A DNA stretch of 7,850 nt from Oscillospiraceae bacterium. GTDB taxonomy: Bacteria; Bacillota_A; Clostridia; Oscillospirales; CAG-272. Location of the stretch: assembly GCA_015064425.1 (NCBI GenBank), contig SVSF01000084.1, forward strand, positions 1 to 7,850, in the 5' to 3' direction. Both the position numbers and the translations under genes were made by a program. The number at the start of each line of letters is the position of its first letter. Position 1 is the first letter of the stretch. Shown here one piece after another: positions 6,375 through 7,850 of this stretch. The notes below the pieces were generated by a model, which was given only the letters and a program-made list of their open reading frames with translations, was not told the origin of the DNA and did no database searches.

Positions 6375-7583
6375 ATGAAGGTTTTAGTTGTTAATGCCGG
6401 AAGCTCATCCATTAAATATCAGCTTTTTGATATGACTTCCGACAAAGTTCTCGCAAAGGGTCTTTGCGACCGTATCGGTATCGCAGGAGGCAACTTTAAG
6501 CACAAGGTAGAAGGCAGAGAAGATTATAAGATCGATGTTCAGATGGCTAACCACAAGGAAGCCCTCAAGCTCGTTCTTGACACTCTCGTTTCCAAGGAAA
6601 ACGGAGTTATCTCTTCCCTTTCCGAAATCAATGCAGTAGGACACAGAGTTCTTCACGGCGGAGAAAAGTTCTCCGGTTCCGTTCTCGTTGACGAATCTGT
6701 TATCGCAGCTATCGAGGAATGCTGCGAGCTTGGCCCTCTCCACAATCCCCACAACCTTACCGGTATCCGTGCATGCGAAGCTATTATGCCCGGCGTTCCC
6801 CAGGTGGCAGTATTTGATACAGGCTTTCACCAGACAATGCCCGACTACGTATATCTTTATCCCCTGCCTTACGAATACTATGAAAAGTACAAGATCCGTC
6901 GCTACGGTTTCCACGGTACTTCTCACCGTTATGTAAGCGGAAGAGCAGCTGCCCTTCTCGGCAAGCCCGCTTCCGAGCTCAAGGTGGTAACCTGCCACCT
7001 CGGCAACGGTTCCTCTATTGCAGCTGTTGACGGAGGCAAGTGCTTCGATACAACAATGGGACTTACTCCCCTTGAAGGTATTATGATGGGTACACGCTGC
7101 GGTTCTATCGACCCCGCTATCGTTCCCCTTCTTATGGAGAAGGAAGGCCTCACAGCTAAGGAAGTTGACACTATCCTTAATAAGAAGTCCGGTATGCTTG
7201 GTCTCTCTCAGACAACAAGTGACAACCGCGACATTGAAGAAGGCGCAAAGGCAGGAAACGTTCGTTACCAGATGATCGAAAAGATGCTCTGCCACCAGCT
7301 TACAAAGTACATTGGCGGATATGCAGCTGCTATGGGCGGCATCGATGCAGTAGTATTCACAGGCGGTATCGGTGAAAACAATCCTCAGTACCGTACAAGA
7401 GTTGCTGAAAAGCTCGAATTCCTCGGCGTACACATCGACGAAGAAATGAACAAGAAGGCGTTCCGTTCCTCTGAGGAATATGATATCACAACTGCTGATT
7501 CCAAGGTAAAGATGCTCGTTATCCCCACAAACGAGGAACTTGTTATCGCACGTGATACAAAGGAAATCGTTGAAAAGCTTTAA
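6375..7583 (+). CDS. ackA: acetate kinase, 402 aa
   Basis: Converts acetyl phosphate and ADP to acetate and ATP, the ATP-forming last step of acetate fermentation, in the cytoplasm; the reverse reaction activates acetate. It is full length for the family and carries the complete signature set: VNAGSSSIKY at the start (N7), GHRVLHGG with R91, H123, FDTGFHQTMP with D148, YGFHGTSHRYV with H180, HLGNGSSI with N211, TPLEGIMMGTRCGSIDP with R241, DNRDIEEG, FTGGIGEN and IPTNEELVIARDT. The numbered residues match those established for the Methanosarcina thermophila enzyme, and no key residue is missing. GGAGG lies seven bases before the ATG, and tandem stops TAATAA end the gene. Codons often end in C or G (CTC, TTC, AAG), as expected of a highly expressed gene. 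No phosphotransacetylase gene adjoins it; ackA has its own promoter region and a strong terminator, so it appears monocistronic. Confidence 0.98.
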   Translation: MKVLVVNAGSSSIKYQLFDMTSDKVLAKGLCDRIGIAGGNFKHKVEGREDYKIDVQMANHKEALKLVLDTLVSKENGVISSLSEINAVGHRVLHGGEKFSGSVLVDESVIAAIEECCELGPLHNPHNLTGIRACEAIMPGVPQVAVFDTGFHQTMPDYVYLYPLPYEYYEKYKIRRYGFHGTSHRYVSGRAAALLGKPASELKVVTCHLGNGSSIAAVDGGKCFDTTMGLTPLEGIMMGTRCGSIDPAIVPLLMEKEGLTAKEVDTILNKKSGMLGLSQTTSDNRDIEEGAKAGNVRYQMIEKMLCHQLTKYIGGYAAAMGGIDAVVFTGGIGENNPQYRTRVAEKLEFLGVHIDEEMNKKAFRSSEEYDITTADSKVKMLVIPTNEELVIARDTKEIVEKL

Positions 7584-7593
7584 TAAAACTTTA

Positions 7594-7623
7594 GGAGCAG
7601 ACTTTAAAGTCTGCTCCTTTTTT
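7594..7623 (+). terminator. intrinsic terminator of ackA
   Basis: A perfect 24-base palindrome at 7594-7617 (arms GGAGCAGACTTT and AAAGTCTGCTCC) is followed by six T residues. It starts ten bases after the ackA stop. This is the strongest terminator in the window and should largely keep ackA transcripts out of the palindrome array downstream. Confidence 0.95.
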
Positions 7624-7644
7624 AATGTAAAAAGAGCAAGCCTT

Positions 7645-7850
7645 TGGGAGACTTCTCATAAGGAAGTCTCCCAGTTTTATTCGCCCCAAGGCGAGTTATA
7701 TTGCTTCGCAGTTATATTCGGCTAACGCCGAGTGGTATTCGCTTTGCGAGTTTTGGAGGCGAATAAAATATCACTGAAACCAAATGGTTTCAATACCACT
7801 ATTGCCATAAGGCAATAATATCACTCCGACGAAGTCGGAATATCACTTGA
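7645..7850. repeat. array of short palindromes with a conserved 7-base linker, running off the window end
   Basis: The stretch is non-coding. It holds eight perfect palindromes, each starting with T and ending with A: 7645-7673 (11-bp stem), 7681-7694, 7702-7710, 7718-7731, 7739-7749, 7775-7792, 7800-7817 and 7825-7839. Stem sequences all differ; stems are 3-11 bp and loops 3-7 bases. Linkers are exactly 7 bases: GTTTTAT, GTTATAT, GTTATAT and GTGGTAT on the left; ATATCAC, ATACCAC, ATATCAC and ATATCAC on the right, which are the same motif on the other strand (GTGATAT, GTGGTAT). A ninth unit begins at 7847. The layout recalls REP/BIME-type elements, but the family is not one I can name. Confidence 0.85.
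7675..7768. repeat. long-range inverted repeat enclosing the left half of the palindrome array
   Basis: TTTTATTCGCCCCAA (7675-7689) pairs with TTGG-A-GGCGAATAAAA (7753-7768): 15 base pairs with one bulged A at 7757. The enclosed segment keeps the hairpins at 7702-7710, 7718-7731 and 7739-7749. The TCGCC at 7681-7685 can pair either locally with 7690-7694 or at long range with 7758-7762, so two folds compete. The repeat marks the point where the linker orientation flips. Confidence 0.7.

Noticed and set aside
6405..7433. Long open frame of 342 codons on the minus strand, antisense to ackA
   Set aside because: It is Cys-rich without family resemblance, has no ribosome binding site I can see, and lies wholly inside a textbook acetate kinase gene. 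The open frame follows from ackA codon bias.
7540..7725. Open frame of 61 codons crossing the ackA stop, its terminator and the start of the palindrome array
   Set aside because: It starts inside ackA in another frame, runs through a 24-base terminator palindrome, and lacks a ribosome binding site.
7645..7850. CRISPR array
   Set aside because: The constant part is only 7 bases, the variable parts are 9-29 bases and are themselves palindromic, and orientation flips. No cas gene is visible.
7645..7850. Integron attC sites or tRNA-like genes
   Set aside because: The hairpins are too short and uniform for attC, no integrase or cassette frames are present, and no cloverleaf or TPsiC-like sequence can be found.

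Overview
The window looks like a piece of a low-to-moderate GC, Gram-positive anaerobe of the class Clostridia, probably a gut or rumen member of the Oscillospiraceae/Ruminococcus kind. This is inference from strong AGGAGG-type ribosome binding sites, TTGACA/TATAAT promoters, U-tailed hairpin terminators, a TmcAL (YlbM) protein of the Bacillota type, and acetate kinase. No ribosomal RNA or other firm taxonomic marker is present.

Left half (1-4660): three consecutive same-strand paralogues of a GH36-like (clan GH-D) alpha-galactosidase family. The first is only a 56-residue C-terminal end; the next two are complete (688 and 690 residues). None of the complete proteins has a signal peptide, so they probably act in the cytoplasm on imported galactosides. 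Each gene closes with its own terminator and each complete gene has its own promoter, so this is a duplicated gene cluster and not a simple operon. The catalytic Asp pair is kept in both complete copies, but motifs around the pocket differ, which suggests different substrates.

Middle (4659-6374): a bidirectional terminator overlapping both stop codons separates the last glycosidase from a minus-strand pair: a 100-residue protein I do not recognise by function, with its own promoter, and tmcAL, the tRNA(Met) cytidine acetate ligase. tmcAL and ackA are divergent. Their shared 151-base region carries an 8-bp inverted repeat (6295-6317) over the predicted -35 boxes of both genes, and the tmcAL leader could form two mutually exclusive hairpins around its ribosome binding site. 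Both enzymes handle acetate and ATP: AckA makes acetate plus ATP from acetyl phosphate, and TmcAL uses acetate plus ATP to acetylate tRNA.

Right end (6375-7850): complete ackA, a strong terminator, then a non-coding array running off the window. It consists of eight perfect short palindromes of different sequence, most joined by exactly 7-base linkers of one consensus (GTKRTAT). Linker orientation flips half-way, and a 15-bp long-range inverted repeat encloses the left half. This array is the most unusual object in the window.
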